Source: Isoetes taiwanensis (lineage: Eukaryota; Streptophyta; Lycopodiopsida; Isoetales; Isoetaceae). Taken from it: a stretch of DNA of 64,000 bases. Position numbers and translations under genes: made by a program. Location: the NCBI GenBank assembly GCA_021234155.1, contig JAJEKV010000026.1:1488001-1552000 (forward strand). The letters run 5' to 3'. Below the pieces are notes generated by a model, which saw only the letters and a list, made by a program, of their open reading frames with translations, was not told where the DNA came from and did no database searches. How positions within the stretch are numbered: the stretch's first letter is position 1; each line of letters opens with the position of its first letter. Of this stretch, positions 1 through 11,748 are shown piece after piece.

Positions 1-1011
1 TTACTAGGGTTTTGTTCTATGCATCTTTAGGGTTTCTTATGTCTTTAAAAATCTCACTGACAAACTCTCAATAATAGGAGTGGAAGTGAACAATGTGTTG
101 CCTCGTTACTTGCATGCAGTGCTAAGTGTCACCTCTTTAAAGCTATATCGGTTTGTTCTCTTATCTATCTATCCATCCATCCATCCAGTCCACCAACAAC
201 CCATTTCATTCCACCTACGCATTTCATTATATCTCTCCATTCCATGCGCCCACGACAAATGCCCGGAATCGCTGGGCACACGTTTCTAGTAGTATTTTAA
301 AACACACCTGTAGCTAGCTGATACAATATTTGGCCATTGATCAAAAGCCTTGACTATGTACTGCATCAAATTACCTATTATGGGGCCTGCACAAAGATGA
401 TGAAGCTAAATTCAAATGCTCTAAATGTATCATCAAGGTTAAATTTTTTTTGTGCCTATTATAGTCACTAAATCATCATATCTGATATAACCACATTGAC
501 TGTTATAGAGAGCACTGGACTTAAGAAAATATATCCGACATAGACTTGCAACACAACAATTTGAAAGGCTTTATGGGCATCGTGGGCATTCAAAACTCAA
601 GAATAAAGAGTCCATTTGTAAGTGACACGCACTGATTGGAGCAAAGAAATAAAAGGAGTGCAAGAAAATGAGCATCAAATTGTGACAACTTCAAGCAGTC
701 AAATAACAAAATACAAAACCATCCGAGTTATGACCATATCATGCAAGAAATGAAGGTGTCAACAATGTAAGCTTACCATGTAGCAAAGGAAGATCTCATG
801 TCTCATTCTTAAATGTTAGTTTAGATCTGCATGTAATTAGAAACCGTTATCTAACACACCCAATAATATACATGTTTACATAATGATGTTTGCTGCAAGA
901 CTTTTTGCAGCTATAAAGATTAATATTAAGAATCTCCCCACTATCAATTTCTATGCTAGTGACGTCAAAATAGGAGCAATCTAAAAATAAAGAGCCCACC
1001 AGCTCTATGTA
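1..1011. other. Unassigned AT-rich DNA
   Basis: I see no convincing gene here. Open frames are short and without recognisable motifs. A small ATCC/CTAT microsatellite lies near 166-186. The stretch could be intergenic or decayed transposon. Confidence 0.5.
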
Positions 1012-1032
1012 TTGTCGAGCCCGCTCGCAACC

Positions 1033-1720
1033 CGAGGAAAAGGTAGCGCTGTGAAAAGAACACCAAGAGAACTAGAACGGAAAATCAAACTTTATTGCAC
1101 TTGCTTTGGTTGGAAAAGCCCCAACCGTGGTTCACATATTTATACCCCAACTACCCCTTCGCCACATCATCGCCATGTCATCGCCATGTCATCGCACCCC
1201 TTGGATTTCGTATACCACCTAGGCGGATCGCCAACATGGCGCCTACTGCATCACTACTGCATCATTCACCCTGCCACGTCATCAATTCTTGCCACTGGTC
1301 ACGCCACGTCATCAAATATTGCCACCTTGATCTCTCATATGCCAACTCATCTTTGCCACTTCATCACGCAAAAAGATGGGATTTTGTGGTTCGAGGAAAA
1401 GGTAGCGCTGTGAAAAGAACACCAAGAGAACTAGAACGGAAAATCAAACTTTATTGCACTTGCTTTGGTTGGAAAAACCCCAACCGTGGTTCACATATTT
1501 ATACCCTAACTACCCCTTCGCCACATCATCGCCATGTCATCGCCATGTCATCGCACCCGTTGGATTTCGTATGCCACCTAGGCGGATCGCCAACATGGCG
1601 CCTACTGCATCACTACTGCATCATTCACCCTGCCACGTCATCAAATATTGCCACCTTGATCTCTCAAATGCCAACTCATCTTTGCCACGTCATCACGCAA
1701 AAAGATGCGATTTTGTGGTT
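1033..1720. repeat. 359-bp direct tandem duplication, two units
   Basis: The unit starting CGAGGAAAAGGTAGCGCTG at 1033 repeats at 1392, and both units end in ATTTTGTGGTTC. The units are nearly identical, except that the second lacks about 30 bp between two GCCACGTCATCAA microhomologies. The right half of each unit is packed with GCCACGTCATC / GCCATGTCATC motifs. Open frames through this region are by-products of the repeat. It could be a tandem solo-LTR or part of an unrecognised element. Confidence 0.85.
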
Positions 1721-3410
1721 CTTTAATCCTTTAGCAAAAGGCCTTGGAATGGAATTGAACCCTGCACCTATCCACTAGGAGGCAAAGATCTTGCCCAACT
1801 CGGCTACCCATATAATGTTTTTAAAATGGTTAGACTTTCTTCTAAGAGCTTTATTTTTTTCCTTAATTTTGTTCTTTCTTCTTCTCTGTTTTGCGTTTTG
1901 CAGCAGAAGATCGGCCCTTCTGTCTTTGGGATCGAATCTTGCAGAGATGGCTTCGGCTTCTTCCCAATCAACTCCTGACGGCCTTCTAACATAATTTCTT
2001 GCATGGCCATGGCCTGATGTTGGTCAAAGCAGGCCGATTTTCTCTGCAGCTGAAGGCCGATTCCAGCAGACCTCGGATCTGATGGCGCTGGGTTTTCCCT
2101 GTTTGTAGAGATGGCAGTGATTCCTGCCATGATCTGAACCCTAAAGCTTGGAATCCGGAACGGCATGCTTGGCTCTTCGCTTGTACAGGTCGCGTCCGCC
2201 CTTGTGTTCTGTTTTCCCTTCGTTTAATTTCAATTTTTGTGGTTGTCCAACAATTGCCTTTGTTTGCCACGTTTTTATGGGTTGCCCTTAACCACTTCCA
2301 TCTCTTTCATATCCCCTTCTTCAATTGTGCATGGTTTTCTTGAGCTTTGTTTTGCAATAATATTATCCATGGTTCTTTTCTTTGCTTTTTCATGACTGTG
2401 CTTGCAATACTTCCCATAGGGCCATGGTCGATCTTCCCCATGTTTTTTGACTTCATCATTTCTTTCTTTTGTATTTCTTTTTTCTTGATTCTCGATTCCT
2501 CTTTCTCCCATAGGCTCTCTGGCTTCTCTGGTTCTTCCAAGGGTGTTTCCCTTATCTCTCTCGTGACTCTACCTTTTTATTCCAAGGCCTTTATTCTCGT
2601 CACTTCCATCTTTCCTCCATAGGTATTTTTCGTCTATGGGGTTCTTCAAAAGACAACCCGGTTGCCATGTTCCTTCACGACAATTCTGCCATGTCCTTTC
2701 TTCCCATGTTTTCTCATGGGTATTCTTTCATGTAGCATATCTCTTGCACTACTTTTCCTCTTTCCACATTTGCTTAGCTTTCTTCGCTAAGCTAGCATAA
2801 TTCCCCGAGCTATATTCTTATTAATCTGCTTTTTGCAGATTTTCGCCTCGATTTGGCAGACGACATGTATCTTGGCAGGAAGAACACTTAGAAGCTCTAA
2901 GTACACTCCCAAAACGTCAGTGAAGGCTCCAAAGGTGCTCTGAACTTGAAGTATATGTACCCCAACACACAATGAATCTGCAATACAGTGCGACCATTCC
3001 ATTCCTAAACCATGTAGAATCATAAGCCAAGCCAAGCATTTACCTAGTGAACTATTTGAAAACATAAAGAAGTTTCGACCACCATAGGCTTCTCAAAATT
3101 GAAGATAGAGGAACGTAGATCCCCCATTCCTAACACCAAATTTGCATCTAATTGTGTGCTAAGTTTCTTGATTTATGTCTTCCTTTCGACTGGTAGGAAG
3201 TGTGCCAGAATAGACCCATCCTCTGTCCCCGCATCATAGCTACAACTCTGTTTAAGGGAATGGAGAGGGGCTTAAAACTTTGTTAAATGCTCCATGGTTG
3301 TACTATAAATAAAGTTTCCTAATGGCGCTTAAAAATCTCATAACTTCTAAAAAGAGTTGCCATCACTTACCAATTTCATGCACAAAGGCAAAATTTATTT
3401 AAATGACTCT
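1721..3410. other. Unassigned, pyrimidine-biased upstream flank
   Basis: The plus strand is T/C-rich (notably 1840-2600). A splice-acceptor-like tract ends in TTTTGCAG near 1904. No ORF shows a recognisable domain. Confidence 0.4.
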
Positions 3411-3415
3411 AGAAC
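3411..3415. repeat. Target-site duplication, left copy (AGAAC)
   Basis: AGAAC directly precedes the first LTR base (TGTGACGTTCC). The identical 5-mer follows the right LTR at 15276-15280. Five base pairs is the usual duplication size for Ty3/Gypsy integrases. Confidence 0.93.
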
Positions 3416-5019
3416 TGTGACGTTCCCTGCTTCTTATACGATGCACACATCGTATTCGAAGACGGAGCATTCCCCCTGACAGCCAACTGGCAGGGGGCAT
3501 CCACCTGACTCCACTCCCAGTGGAATGAGCCAGCAAGGGAAGAGTGGATGTGTCATTCACCCGTCTCCCATCGGGTCGACCTATCTGCGGAAGCGTGAAT
3601 AAACATGAGCATATAACACAATATAACAATACAATCACCTCGAAGGGTGAAACATCATATCTTCATCAATATAACAACATCAACATGAACAACAACAGCA
3701 GAGGGAAATCCTACCCAGGGCTCACACTCAAGGCTATGACTGACGGCTTGGGCCTCTAGAAGTCATTGCAGACAGAATTCATGGCACATGGATTTGGCTG
3801 GCATAAGAACATGGCTAAGGGTAGTCCACTCCATCCGCCCCTCCTATGCACATTTTGCAGATTGGGTTGAAAAGTGTTGGGATCGGACCGTAGCCTGCCA
3901 GGTGCATAGCCAAAAGGGCTACTACTGGGTTGCATCTCCCCAGCCCTGATGAGGCAGGAAGAGAGTCGCCTCTCCTCCAGGGACTTCCATGCCCAACACA
4001 GGTGACTAGAGAGCCACTGCCCTTATTCGACTTGAACCCAATGGAGAGTGACGCATCACTCCACGGGTGTCGAGCTCATGCCTTGCCCACATGCAGTGGC
4101 AAGCCATTAAGCCTAGTCAACAGGGATCCCCGGTAGGCTTTACACACCAGAGGGATCGTTCTATGTTGGGACAAGTACCCCATTGTTCTGCCGGTCTAGC
4201 CCCTCAACCCACAACCCGGTGGGCTCCTGTGCACAGGCCGCATAATTGGGAGCTAGTAGGCTACCTATGATCATCTGCTACACAAGCTTTAGACCTCTAA
4301 CCCCCTTCCCAATACATGGAGGTCACAGAGTGAAATACCATCATCATCACAGACTGAAATGAAGAACATCATCTAATCTATCTACCTAAACATCCAGAGT
4401 CAGGTTCCTTAGTTAGGGCTTATGATCTTGGGATCTACAAGGCCTCTATGGCTGAATGAATATGCTAAACTACCTTACTGCCTAGCCCAAAGACGGCTTT
4501 GCACAACAGAATGACTGATTACCTGGTCCTTGACCTGCTCCAGATCCTCGAAATGCATCCATGTCTCTGATCTTGCTGAAGATGGCTGCTACTCAACGAT
4601 CTGTTGTGCAAAGGCGGCTTTACAGAGCCTGGCAATGCGAATTTGGTTCTTAGCTTGGCCAGAATGGCTCAAGAGAACCTTAAATGGGAAAAGGGAAGGG
4701 AGCTCTATGAAAACCCTAAAATGCAAAGAGAAGAGAAGGGTTTAGGGTTTAAGGGGAAGCCCTTTTATAGAAACCCTTAGGGTTAGATTAGACATTGGCC
4801 AAATGGGGTTTAGCCATTTGGCAATGGGGTCCATGGGGTTTATAATTGTGTATGTTTATTTAACATGCACAATATCCGAAGTTGCCCCCCTAGGTGCATC
4901 TCTTGCCCCCTAGGTGCAACTTATTACGGTCACCAAGTACATGTGTCATCCTGACATGTACGGGTGACGTGGCAGTATAATATACGTATTCGGGGCATAT
5001 ATTATGCTGGAACGTCACA
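3416..5019 (-). repeat. 3' LTR of the chromovirus (left copy)
   Basis: It begins TGTGACGTTCC and ends GGAACGTCACA, an 11-bp perfect terminal inverted repeat with canonical TG...CA ends. It matches 13682-15275 along its whole length. On the minus strand CTATAAAAGG (4761-4770) is a good TATA box. Short open frames inside it are not genes. Confidence 0.95.
4761..4770 (-). promoter_or_regulatory. TATA box in 3' LTR
   Basis: The minus strand reads CTATAAAAGG, preceded by AAACCCTAA-type (telo-box-like) motifs. The same site is preserved in the 5' LTR at 15028-15037, where it would drive the genomic RNA. Confidence 0.55.
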
Positions 5020-5031
5020 TTCTCCCCACCT
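5020..5031 (-). other. Polypurine tract
   Basis: On the minus strand AGGTGGGGAGAA lies directly against the 3' LTR. This is the expected place and composition for the plus-strand priming site of reverse transcription. Confidence 0.85.
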
Positions 5032-5703
5032 TGACTTGATGCTGTCCTCAGCATCACGCGTCTCCCCACCTCGGAAACCTGCATATCCTGCACTCACATT
5101 CAATATAATACAATTTTATAATGCAATTACTTCAAGGTAATATTTTAATTAATCATAAAATATCCTTGTATAATATCGTACTATGGTGAGAGGCTCTTTC
5201 GTCCTCTACTTCATCATCTATTATTCACAAAATTTTATGGCTTATACCATAATTATAATCATAGTTCCAAAATTTCCTACTTAAGGCTCCTTATCGTGTC
5301 CTCACAACATATTATGACAAAATTATGTGTTGCGAGTCTTCATAGTGCGATCTCCCTGCCGCTCAACTCCTCTATTGGCCTGCAGGTCCAACACTACGTT
5401 AGTACACATTTAATTATTATAAGAGTTGGTTGTTAGGGAACCACCCATTAAACACAATTACATGAATGCAAGGCATATCTCCCGGCATAGGAAGATTATG
5501 TTTCTTCCATCGTGGCCATGGAGACAGCGCCCTATCATGCCTAGGATGCCAACTCATGCCTACACTTTTAGTTGCCTTTGGCGTGGAGGATAGTGTCCTT
5601 CCCGTATTTGGGCGTGAAGGATAGGGTCCTCCCTGTGATAGGCATTGGCCAAAGGTGCTTTCCTGTCAATGCATACCTGAATGACCTCCTTTCTCTCGAG
5701 GTC

Positions 5704-5730
5704 GTCTACTTCCGTGGGACGGAAGTAGAC
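5704..5730 (-). other. 12-bp perfect stem-loop just after the pol stop codon
   Basis: GTCTACTTCCGT (5704-5715) and ACGGAAGTAGAC (5719-5730) are perfect reverse complements around a GGG loop. The stem begins three bases beyond the pol stop codon (TAA, 5734-5736) in sense direction. It could be a 3'UTR RNA structure; no function is established. Confidence 0.7.
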
Positions 5731-5733
5731 TTT

Positions 5734-6582
5734 TTAATCTACCTTCCACTCACCTATCGAGTCGATGTCGACTACTTCGGTGACGAGCCGACCCTTGCAT
5801 TGCTCCATGAATTCGGGGTACTGCTTCTTTAAATCTGATTGTAGTACCCACGTAGCGTCTTCCACAGGTAAGTGAGTCTATTTCACAAGGTATTGGAGAA
5901 ATTTGGATCTTCTTGTCTTCTTATAAGCCCTGTCAAGAAGAACCTCAGGGACGATTTCAAGCTGATTGTCCATCATTTCCAGTAACTCGTTTGTCTCCGA
6001 TACTTCCTCTGGATTACGAGTGTGCCTCTTAAAGATACTTACATAGAAGACCCTATGGATTTTAAGATGTGCTGGCAAGTCCAACTTGTAGGATTGGGTA
6101 CCTACTCTTTTCGTTATCCTGAAAGGTCCGGCCCATCTTGGAGCAAGCTTTTTGCAATTGCCGATGCGGAGCTTGGCCTGCTTCACCTTGATCTTCAACC
6201 ATACATTGTCTCCCACCTCAAATTCCCTATTGTCCTATGCTTGTCGGCGATGCTTTTATGCCTGCTTCTTGCTGCTAGGAGGTATCCTCTTACCTCCTCT
6301 ACCAACTCTTGTATCTCCAAAAGCATCTGCTGGGAGACTTCTACCTTGGACACTGGATTGTGCCAAGTATAGTGGGTAAGACACTGGGGTCCTATAATTG
6401 ATCATAAAAGGGTACATCTGCGATGACTCCTGCTTCGTACTGTTGTAGGCGAGCTCTACTAAGTGGATGAAATCATCCCACTTAGATTGCTTGTTCCAAA
6501 CATAGCTTCTTAACATATCTTCGATGATCCTATTGGTTCGCTCCGTCTGACCATCTGTTTGCGGATGATATGCCGTGCTCAT
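5734..6582 (-). pseudogene. Integrase C-terminal half with chromodomain (interrupted)
   Basis: The first part carries the integrase core end STAYHPQTDGQTERTNR, then ELAYN. After a frameshift near 6250-6340 comes the GPF-type C-terminal domain (VGDNVWLK, APRWAGPFRI, YKLDLP, HRVFYVS). The frame then reads into RRSKFLQYLVK, where a stop (5878-5880) replaces the Trp expected in a chromodomain. The same frame continues as PVEDATWVL and ends at 5734. A chromodomain at the integrase end defines chromoviruses, where it guides integration by binding methylated histone H3. The broken Trp codon is part of the usual aromatic cage. Confidence 0.88.
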
Positions 6583-6614
6583 GGAGAGCTTCGTCTGGAT
6601 GGTGGTAAATAGGT

Positions 6615-8200
6615 TGAGTCCCTATTCGAGATTATCTCCCTCGGCATGCCGTGGAGTCTGAAAATCTCCTTAGTAAATAGGACGGCAGTATCCAATGATG
6701 TATCTGTTGTCCTGCACGGCACGAAGTGTGCCATCTTCTACAACTTATCGACCACCACCATCAGGGCATCCTTGCCTCTTGCTGTTCTTGGGAGCCCTGT
6801 AATGAAGTCCATGCTAATAACCTCCCACTTAGCATTCGGCACTGGCAACGGCTCCAAGGCACCTAGAATTCGGAGCTGTTCCGCTTTTGTTTGCTGGCAT
6901 ATCTGGCACTCACAAATATATCTTGCTATCTGCTTCTTCATACCGGGCCAGAAGTAGCTGCTTCTAATTTTGAAGTACGTCTTCATAAACCCTGCATGCC
7001 CTGCTATGGGACTATTGTGTGTATCATGGAGGATTAGCTTCCTTACTCCTGAAGATTCGGGTACACACAATTTGTTTTTATGGTATAGCAAGTTATTCTC
7101 CTTCTTATAGTGCCTGAACATTTCCCTTTCCTTGTCGGTCCTGGCTTCCTTACAAAGACTTGCCCAAACTTCCTTGAAGTCGGCATCTGTTGGCAAGCTG
7201 TCTTCGATCTTCTTGCCATACTCACTTGCGAGCATTGATATGGCATTACAATGCGTCCTCGTCTTCAACGGCTTTCTAGAAAGCGCGTCTGCAACTATGT
7301 TGAGCTTACCTGGCTTATAAATTATCTCGAAGTCATATTCTTCAAGGAATTCCATCCACCTCCTTTACCTCAAATTGAGGAGTGGTTGTGTCAAAATGTA
7401 TTGAAGGCTTTGATGATCCGTATCTAGCTGGAACCTTCTTCCCAACAGATAGTGCCTCCAAATTCTTAAAGCTCTTACTATAGCCAGAAGCTCCTGATCA
7501 TGTGTCGGGTAGCGCTGCTCTGCCTCATTCATCTTCTTCGAGTCATAGGGTACTACCCTTTCCTCCTGCATGAGGACTGCACCTGTTGCTATCCTGCTAG
7601 CGTCTGTCGCCACAAGCTTATCTTTGGCTGGATCTGGCAAGACTAGGACTGGCGCTGTTGTCAAGACTTCTTTCAAGGTCTCAAATGCTGTAAGGGCCTT
7701 CTTTTGCCAATGTCCTGCCCAATTCTTTATCTTCCCTGCTTTGGTAAGGTCCATCAGTGGTGCTGCTACTTTGACGAAGTTCTTTACAAATTTCCTGTAA
7801 TATCCTGCTAGGCCGAGGAAGCTTCTCACTTCATGTGTGTTCTTCAGTGCCGGCCAATCGATCACTGCTTCGATCTTTGCAGGGTCCGTGGAGATGCCTT
7901 CTGCTGTGATCACATGCCCTAGGTACTCCACCCTTTCTGTTGCAAAGTGGCACTTGGATAGCTTCGCAAAGAGTTGATGCCTTCTTAGCTTTTCAAGCAC
8001 CTTTCTTAAGTGCTGCACATGCTCCTCTAGGGACTTACTGTAAACTAGAATATCATAAAAAAAAACTATGATGAAGGAGTCTAGGAATTCATGAAAGACA
8101 TCGTTCATGAGCCTCATGAATGTCATTGGAGCATTAGACAATCCAAACGACATCACCGTGAATTCGTAGTGACCATATCTTGTCCTGAATGCTGTCTTAT
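6615..8200 (-). pseudogene. Reverse transcriptase (3' part), RNase H and integrase N-terminal region (interrupted)
   Basis: Beginning near 8200 the minus strand reads [20 protein letters not shown], the RT segment before the catalytic box. The box itself reads [10 protein letters not shown] where VFIDDILVYS is expected, so a catalytic Asp is lost, apparently through expansion of a T run near 8058-8066. RNase H follows ([36 protein letters not shown]), then LNIVADALSRK. The integrase has an HHCC zinc finger (HDTHNSPIAGH and CECQICQQ) and the first core Asp in SMDFITGLPRT. An in-frame TAA near 7358-7360 and TAG at 6735-6737 interrupt it, and the frame shifts near 6615 after GMPREIISNRD. Confidence 0.92.
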
Positions 8201-8204
8201 AAGC

Positions 8205-8300
8205 ACACCATTAAGAACAAATATGCCTTGCCTAGATCAGATGATCTCATGGACCAGTTGCAGGGAGCGAAAATCTTTTCCAAGATAGACTTGAGATCGG
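8205..8300 (+). pseudogene. Inverted RT fragment inside the retrotransposon
   Basis: On the plus strand, opposite to the rest of pol, the sequence reads [20 protein letters not shown] followed by [11 protein letters not shown]. This is the Ty3/Gypsy RT segment that normally lies just upstream of the [13 protein letters not shown] stretch found on the minus strand at 8200. The protease end and the first part of RT are missing around it. A deletion plus micro-inversion is the simplest reading. Confidence 0.88.
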
Positions 8301-9815
8301 TGACTTCAAGGGCTTCAGCTTCAACATCTGTACCATCCTTGGCGACGCAAAGTTATGGGTGCTCCCTGTATCTATCAAGACTATGAAAGATTTTGCTTGG
8401 GCTTTCCCCGTTGTCGAGATGACTTGATACTGGCTTTCAGCGTTCTCAGTGTCAATGGCGGCAAAAATATGGCACTCACCCTGAATATAGTCTGGTGCAT
8501 CGTCGTCGTCAGCGTCCGTGGGTATCTCCCATCCCATCTCCGCTAGTGCCGCGTTCATCATCAAGGGGCAGTTGATTGTCCTATGCCCTGGTTGGAAACA
8601 CCTAAAGCACAGCTGCTTTTCTATGCATTCCTGCTTCCTCTCTTTGGGAATGGATTGCAAAAACTGTCTCACTGCCTTGGAATAGTTGGATCCCCCTCCT
8701 TGCTCTTTGAAGGTCACCTGTTTCTTATCCTGCTTGCCAGAGTTTGCATTGCCCTGCTTCCCGTAATTAGCGTTGTATTGAGGCCTGCTAGCTGCTGGGC
8801 TCATCGCTCTTGGGCTATAGCCTCCTGTGCCCTTTCCCTTGTCATGGTAATACTGCTGCCTTGGTGCATTCTCTTGGGGTCCCGTCCCTTGCAAGCGGAC
8901 TGCTTTGGATTCCGCTTCTGACACCGTCCTAGGGTTGATTGCTCTTACTAGATTCCGGATCTCCTCATTCAACCCTTCTATGTAACCCTCCACTGCGTGC
9001 CTTTCACTCAACTTCGGCACATAGAGCCTTAGTCTCGTGAATTCTTCCGTGTACTTCTGAACTGATTTGTTGCCCTGCTGCAATCGGTAAAACTGCTGCA
9101 TTATGTGACACTTATGTTCCCTTGGCACATAATGACGCTTGAATGCCTTAGCAAACTTCTTGAACCTGCAACTGTCCCTGTTCAGTCCATGTGCTTTGGC
9201 GTAGCCCTTCCACCAAATCCTAGCTGCTCCCTCCAGGTTGGCTGTAGCTACTCTGCCTTTGTCCTTGTCCTTCATGCCATAAGCATTACCATATTCTCTC
9301 ATTTCATCAAGCCACGCTTCTGCTTCCATTCCGGATCTGGTATCTCCTGAGAACTGCTCCAGCTTTCTTGCTTTCCAGACATTACTAAGTGCCAAGTTGA
9401 CCTTCTTTTGGTAATCATAGTGTGTCCTGCCCCTATCACGGTTTGGGTCCTCCCGTTGGTCCTGTCTCTCCTCCTCCTGCTCTTCCGATCCGGAATCAGA
9501 GTCTGAACTAGAGTCGGAGGAACCCGAGCTAGGGGATCTTCTTCTCCGGCTTCTCTTCCTTTGTTGCATTGTTCGGCCGGCTGGTGTTTCTGGCAATGGC
9601 ACGTTCTGATCCTGCCCTCCTGTTGCTGCTCCTGCCAGCAATGCCCTTACATGAATGTCGGATCTAATCTGGGATAGCTCTTCCTCTGGTGTTACTGCAT
9701 CAAACTCTTGGTGTAGGTTTCTTGGCTGGAAACGCCTTGGTGGAGTACGCTCTTGGTGATGATGTCCTTGTTGTTCAACATTTCTAGGTACTCTAGCTGC
9801 ATACACATTAGATTA
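8247..9815 (-). pseudogene. Gag with zinc knuckle, and start of aspartic protease
   Basis: The open frame of about 520 codons contains, in order, a basic/Ser-rich segment, a retrotransposon gag domain (REHKCHIMQQFYRL, KSVQKYTEEFTRLRLYVPKL, VEGYIEGLNEEIRNLV), a CCHC knuckle CFRCFQPGHRTINC near residue 400 and the protease active-site motif [13 protein letters not shown] near residue 479. No ATG starts the frame near its beginning: it opens just after a TAA at about 9813, and the first in-frame start-like codon is GTG at 9804-9806. A splice acceptor-like GTATGCAG precedes CTAGAGTACC, so the real 5' end may be spliced or fused to an upstream ORF. The 3' end is lost to the deletion/inversion at ~8300. 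Confidence 0.9.
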
Positions 9816-9975
9816 TACTCGGATGATTAGTTCATTGTTTTGTTATTGCATTGGTTGTTTGATGATATAATTGTGGGGACAAAATATATCAAGAGAACAT
9901 AATTGAGATTTCATGAATATAATAATACTTATACATTCAAGGAGTTAGTCATAGAAATTGAATATATTTTTAATT
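9816..9975 (-). other. Noncoding gap between gag and the upstream ORF
   Basis: This is an AT-rich interval of 160 bp without an ORF. It separates the end of the acidic-N-terminus ORF (stop at 9976) from the gag frame and could be an intron or intercistronic spacer. Confidence 0.4.
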
Positions 9976-11072
9976 CTATTCTTGAAATTTCTTCAAATAG
10001 TCGGGGTTGTCCTCCAAACATTTCTTGACTTGGGCTGTGCCGATTGTTCGCCCTAGGTTCCTGCGGATATTTGTGGCCGTGCCTCCTTGAAGTGCGGTCA
10101 CCAAGTCTTCGATCCTCCTTTCTGATGTATAGGCTGCAGTCACTGCCAACCTGCCCTGCCGTCTATAGGGGACTGCGAAGTCGAAGATGCTCAATGCTAT
10201 TGTTCTCTTGACGAGGATGACATGGTCGATGTTTGGGGCCATACGAGCATGACTTCCGAATCCTGAGAGAGCAATGAGCATGAAGACTCCTTCTTCACCC
10301 CGTGGGCTGAATTGGCGGTGTATAACCGCTATTCTTCCATCTAGGAGCAAGGGGAGGTAGAACCTAAGGGCTTTGTCATGCCCTGCCTCTTCACCTGATG
10401 TGAAGGCTGCTCTGTGCCTTCTGGAGTACTCATCAACCGGTATTTCCACCATCTCTCTGTAGTCACAGTACATGGAATGTGTCAGGTTGATGCTTCTTTC
10501 AGCTAATGCTGGTGCCGATGCTGATGTGCTAGGTAGGAGTGCGGATGTTGATTTTCCCTTGATTCCCATGCGCTCCTATATTGCCAAGAACTTCTCTTCT
10601 GACGGCAACTCTCGCTCAGCCATCATCTGTCTGATGCCGGTGTAGGCTTCAATATCTGTCGATATCTGGCCGGTGTATGTTCTGGCTTCCCTTATGCTGA
10701 TGGGAAAGTCCTGAGTTTCTCTGTCGATGAAGTCATCGAGATCAGGGTCTTGCCGTAGGAGATGCAGAAGTTCATCTATACCATGTAGCCCCTATCTCGG
10801 CACTCTGGGAGGTTCTTGATATCATGGAGGCTTAAGTATGCCTCTCCTCGTATGATCGTTGGGGTCAAACTTGTAATTCCTTGCCCAAGTGGTGGGGCTA
10901 TTCTTGTGGCTCTGAGCCCTTCTTCAAAACTTTGAAGCTGCTGCTCTGCTTGCTGCCTTTCTTGTACTGGGTCGATGTCCTCTGTGTCTGAGTCGCGTCC
11001 TTCCTCTTCTTCTTCCTCTGCCTCGTCGTATGCAAGGCGCATCTGCTCTTCTTCAGCTGCTGCTATGGCCAT
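9976..11072 (-). pseudogene. Unrecognised retrotransposon ORF with acidic N-terminus (one frameshift, one stop)
   Basis: ATG at 11070-11072 opens a frame starting MAIAAAEEEQMRLAYDEAEE, followed by a dense Glu/Asp tract (SDTEDID), then SLHDIKNLPECRDRG. The frame then shifts near 10790. The continuing frame reads GLHGIDELLHLLRQDPDLDD and MAERELPSEEKFLAI, hits a TAG at 10576-10578, and continues as ERMGIKGKSTSALLPSTS to FQE at 9976. Joined, it would be about 365 residues. I know no family for it. It lies between the H3-like cargo and gag in the same orientation, so it is a second extra gene of this element. Acidic N-termini occur in histone chaperones among many other proteins, and that alone does not identify it. 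Confidence 0.65.
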
Positions 11073-11127
11073 TGGCTCTATGTCTAACTTAGACCATCAC
11101 GGCCAAGTTATGACAATTTAAGTGTGA

Positions 11128-11607
11128 CCACTCACACAGTGCGCGAGGAGCACTTTTGAGCATGGGCAAAAGTGGTCTGGGCGCACTCTATGAGGGGTGG
11201 GGCCTTGTTTGGGTCAAAGATGATGCCAAACATGCAAACTAAGGATAGAATCCTGCATATTTCGTCGAGATAGGCGGGATTGTGTCCTTACTTGCTTCAT
11301 TTGGACAAGTTTTGGCCTAGATCAGTGCTCGACCACTCACACAGTGCGCGGAGAACACTTTTGAGCCTGGTCAAAACTGGTCTGGGCGCACTCTGTGAGG
11401 GGTAGAGCTCCATTTGAGTTTGGGTTGGCCAATTTCTACAATCTAAGGGTCAAATCCTACTAAACAAAGTGAGCTGAGTCGAATGCTGTCCTTACTTTCT
11501 GCATTTGGACAAGTTTTGGCCTAGATCAGTGCTCGACCACTCACACAGTGCGTGGGGAGCACTTTTGAGCCTGGTCAAAACTGGTATGGGCGCACTCTGT
11601 GAGGGGT
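11128..11607. repeat. Three ~204-bp-spaced copies of a 71-bp nested hairpin (downstream of the H3-like ORF)
   Basis: Copies lie at 11128-11198, 11333-11403 and 11537-11607. Each starts CCACTCACACAGTGCGC and ends GCGCACTCTGTGAGGGG (one base different in copy 1); the two arms pair. An inner stem lies between them, CACTTTTG with CAAAAGTG in copy 1. Copies 2 and 3 also share about 40 bp before the hairpin (GGACAAGTTTTGGCCTAG), so the units are tandem duplicates with a period of about 204 bp. Confidence 0.9.
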
Positions 11608-11748
11608 GGGGCCAAAAACACTGAGTTTTGCTCCAAATTTGTTAGTTTCAAATGCAGAACTTAGTAATACACCATACTTAAACATGATTTACCACATTAA
11701 TTCATCAAAATTATAAATTTGTGTTTACAAAAATGATTTACAACAGAC

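Noticed and set aside
1012-1778. Proteins encoded in the 359-bp duplication
   Set aside because: The frames repeat the same peptide in different registers because of the duplication, and no start context or domain supports them.
3544-5093. Small plus- and minus-strand ORFs within the LTRs
   Set aside because: They recur in both LTRs only because the LTRs are duplicates; no coding signal.
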